64,000 nucleotides of DNA from JAJEEA01 sp965116765 (lineage in GTDB: Bacteria > Acidobacteriota > Vicinamibacteria > Vicinamibacterales > UBA8438). The notes below the pieces were generated by a model. The model did not search any database. It saw nothing but the letters and a program-made list of their open reading frames with translations, and had not been told where the DNA came from. The stretch is taken from positions 1,240,001 through 1,304,000 of the forward strand of contig OZ220718.1 in assembly GCA_965116765.1 (NCBI GenBank), written 5' to 3'. Positions 62,730 to 64,000 of the stretch are shown one piece after another (within the stretch, counting starts at the first letter, position 1; the number at the start of each line of letters is the position of its first letter). A program made the position numbers and the translations under genes.

Positions 62730-63272
62730 TCATTCCGTGCTTTCGCGCCCTTCCCGCGATCGCCACTCCCGAAGCCTGATCCTCGACCGCTCGGGCAGCG
62801 CTTCGCCCGGAAAGACTGCATCGTGGATCCGTTCCAGTTCGCTCGCGCTCTCGATTCCGCGACGACCGGCGACGCGTTCGATGTCCTCCCAGTCGATGTC
62901 CCTCCCCGCCCGCATCTTCATGGCGATGATGTGCTCTGCGCTTGCGCCGGTCACCACCAGGTACGGCGACTGATAAAGCACCCGGGCACGCTCGTCCGTC
63001 GTTCGCGGCAGCTTCTGCGTGCCCTGCTCGTTCATCCACGTCGTCGGCCACGCCCGCTCCCGTGCAATCTTGAGGATCGCCTCCTGAACGGCTCCATGCT
63101 CCTCTCGGACGTGAACGTCGATATCGCCCGTGACCCGGCTCCTGTCAAAGCTGAGGCTCACGCACGCGCCCCCGTAGACGTAGACGTGAGTTCGCCGCCC
63201 CCGCTTGCGCAACTCCCGGTCCAGCGCCTCCAGGGCCTCGACGATGGCTGCCCGGTCGAGCGTCGGGTTCAT
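62730..63272 (-). CDS. Nucleotidyltransferase-fold protein (DUF6036/AbiEii-like)
   Basis: A 180-residue protein. The motif VYVYGGACVSLSFDRSRVTGDIDVHVR is the nucleotidyltransferase site GGxxxS...R-x-T-x-D-I-D, followed by GASAEHIIAMKMRAGRDIDWEDIERVAGRRG in parts. Proteins of this kind are toxins or effectors of type IV systems (AbiEii) or nucleotidyltransferase halves of toxin-antitoxin pairs. It overlaps the upstream gene by 4 bp (ATGA), hence a two-gene unit. Start ATG 63272. Confidence 0.78.
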   Translation of the reverse strand: MNPTLDRAAIVEALEALDRELRKRGRRTHVYVYGGACVSLSFDRSRVTGDIDVHVREEHGAVQEAILKIARERAWPTTWMNEQGTQKLPRTTDERARVLYQSPYLVVTGASAEHIIAMKMRAGRDIDWEDIERVAGRRGIESASELERIHDAVFPGEALPERSRIRLREWRSREGRESTE

Positions 63273-63742
63273 GGTCGGTCCATCCAGTCGAACCGCTCCC
63301 CGCCGCGAGCGTCGAGCTCGAGCGGATCGGGGACCGCACCGTGACGGATGAACGCGCCGGGGCTGTACATCGCGGCCTCGACGCGGATTCCCGGGCTGTC
63401 GGTCACGAACCAGGTCGGGGCGAGAAACCACTCCGGCGCCTCGTTCCACGCTGGGTTCTCCCATCCGTTGAGCCACGCCACGTGTTCGACCATGCCGCCG
63501 ATGAGCGCGTCCCAGCGGGTGCCGCTCGGCGCGGGACGTGCGTGGAGCACCTGATGGCGTTCCTCCCGGGTCATCGCGTGCAGCTTCCGGGGTAGATCGC
63601 GAATCACCGCACGCTTGCGCTCCGTATCGTCTTCCGCCTCGACGATGCACCGGGTGTAGTCGTCGAGGCTCAGCCCCCGCAGACAGAGCGGGTGGCGCTT
63701 CTCCCGCACGTTTGGTCGAGCCTCTCTCATGCCACCATCCAT
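63269..63742 (-). CDS. Partner protein of the nucleotidyltransferase (family not recognised)
   Basis: A 157-residue basic/acidic protein without a family I know: MREARPNVREKRHPLCL, EAEDDTERKRAVIRDLPRKLHAMTREERHQVLHA, GTRWDALIGGMVEHVAWLNGWENPAWNEAPEWFLAPTWF in parts, then LELDARGGERFDWMDRP. The stop overlaps the nucleotidyltransferase start (ATGA), typical of antitoxin-toxin pairs in which the first gene is the antitoxin. ATG at 63742 or 63730. Role inferred from arrangement only. Confidence 0.6.
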   Translation of the reverse strand: MDGGMREARPNVREKRHPLCLRGLSLDDYTRCIVEAEDDTERKRAVIRDLPRKLHAMTREERHQVLHARPAPSGTRWDALIGGMVEHVAWLNGWENPAWNEAPEWFLAPTWFVTDSPGIRVEAAMYSPGAFIRHGAVPDPLELDARGGERFDWMDRP

Positions 63743-63758
63743 GCCCGATAACGATTGC

Positions 63759-63992
63759 CTAATCCCTATTCATCACCAGCATCGCGGTAGAGATTGCCCC
63801 CACTACAAACAACACAGTTCCCGCCGATAAGAGTGCAACTCCTGTCAGTCTAAAGCACTTCTCGCGGCGCGGATGACCCCAAGCGGCAGAGTGCACACTC
63901 AAGTAAGAGGACAGCAGGGCCAACATCGCCACGAATATTGCGGCAATAAAGGACACCACCGGCCACCGCATTCGAAATGCAATCTCGCTCAC
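63759..63992 (-). CDS. Small two-TM membrane protein, possibly cut by the window end
   Basis: At least 77 residues with two hydrophobic segments (WPVVSFIAAIFVAMLALLSS and GVALLSAGTVLFVVGAISTA). No family recognised. Base composition is visibly lower in GC than the rest of the window, suggesting recent acquisition. The frame is open to the window edge upstream of GTG 63992, so the true start may lie outside. Confidence 0.5.
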   Translation of the reverse strand: MSEIAFRMRWPVVSFIAAIFVAMLALLSSYLSVHSAAWGHPRREKCFRLTGVALLSAGTVLFVVGAISTAMLVMNRD

Positions 63993-64000
63993 ACCAGCCT

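Overview
The window is GC-rich (about 70 percent by eye) and tightly packed. It most resembles an Acidobacteriota genome of the Vicinamibacteria type. The grounds are an ADOP-like (FtsX/MacB) permease, a VWFA-related protein of the acidobacterial kind, a Ser/Thr kinase fused to a periplasmic propeller ending NWFEELK, Oar-like TonB receptors, and DUF1501/DUF1800/DUF1552/DUF1592 secreted proteins. No rRNA, tRNA or CRISPR array was seen. The taxonomy is an inference from gene content only.

Layout. 0-9.4 kb: end of a PQQ dehydrogenase, receptor kinase, Spondin_N/Calx-beta/FN3 surface protein, secreted protein of unknown function, FAH-family hydrolase, aspartic protease, aminotransferase, TrmH rRNA/tRNA methyltransferase. 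9.6-19.2 kb: VTT membrane protein, frameshifted quinone oxidoreductase, an APH-like kinase overlapping a divergent enolase with altered catalytic residues, GlcG-like protein, esterase, M16 peptidase lipoprotein. 19.2-27.4 kb: an accessory island of lower GC holding a compact RiPP locus on the minus strand (C39-type peptidase, Cys-rich precursor with a Gly-Gly site, radical SAM/SPASM maturase, broken FtsX-type permease) and a MntA-HepT toxin-antitoxin pair. Decayed pieces of the flanking M16 peptidase and TonB-receptor genes lie in and at the edge of this island. 27.4-45.9 kb: an Oar-like receptor, then a tetrapyrrole/metal uptake locus. On the minus strand it encodes a membrane protein, an ExbB/TolQ channel, a DUF2149 protein and an exported membrane-anchored CobN-like chelatase. 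Divergent on the plus strand are a BtuB-like receptor and a PepSY membrane protein. The set matches the hmuSTUV arrangement of Bacteroidota. DUF1800/DUF1501 genes and a truncated second copy of the BtuB-like receptor follow. 46-49 kb: DUF433/DUF5615 and Phd-like toxin-antitoxin genes, a PP2C phosphatase, a 46-bp palindrome and a glycosyltransferase. 49.4-59.3 kb: NIPSNAP protein, frameshifted amidase lipoprotein, iron-type alcohol dehydrogenase, TPR protein, cytochrome P460, DUF1552/DUF1592 pair, VWFA-related protein. 59.3-64 kb: macro-domain protein, two DUF4143 ATPases with AT-rich control regions, a nucleotidyltransferase with an overlapping partner, and a small membrane protein.

Three general traits stand out. 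Many genes appear to be transcribed leaderless, with a TATNNT-like box 6-10 nt before the start codon. Several intergenic junctions carry duplications that include the upstream stop codon. Three genes (quinone oxidoreductase, permease, amidase) carry a single frameshift, which may be decay or assembly error.

The best candidate for an undescribed system is the RiPP locus at 22.9-25.6 kb. Its predicted 13-residue, 4-cysteine core follows Gly-Gly, and it sits with its own peptidase and SPASM maturase behind a TTGACA promoter with an adjacent palindromic operator. The second candidate is the periplasmic CobN/ExbB/DUF2149 locus with two sets of 11-bp phased operator repeats.
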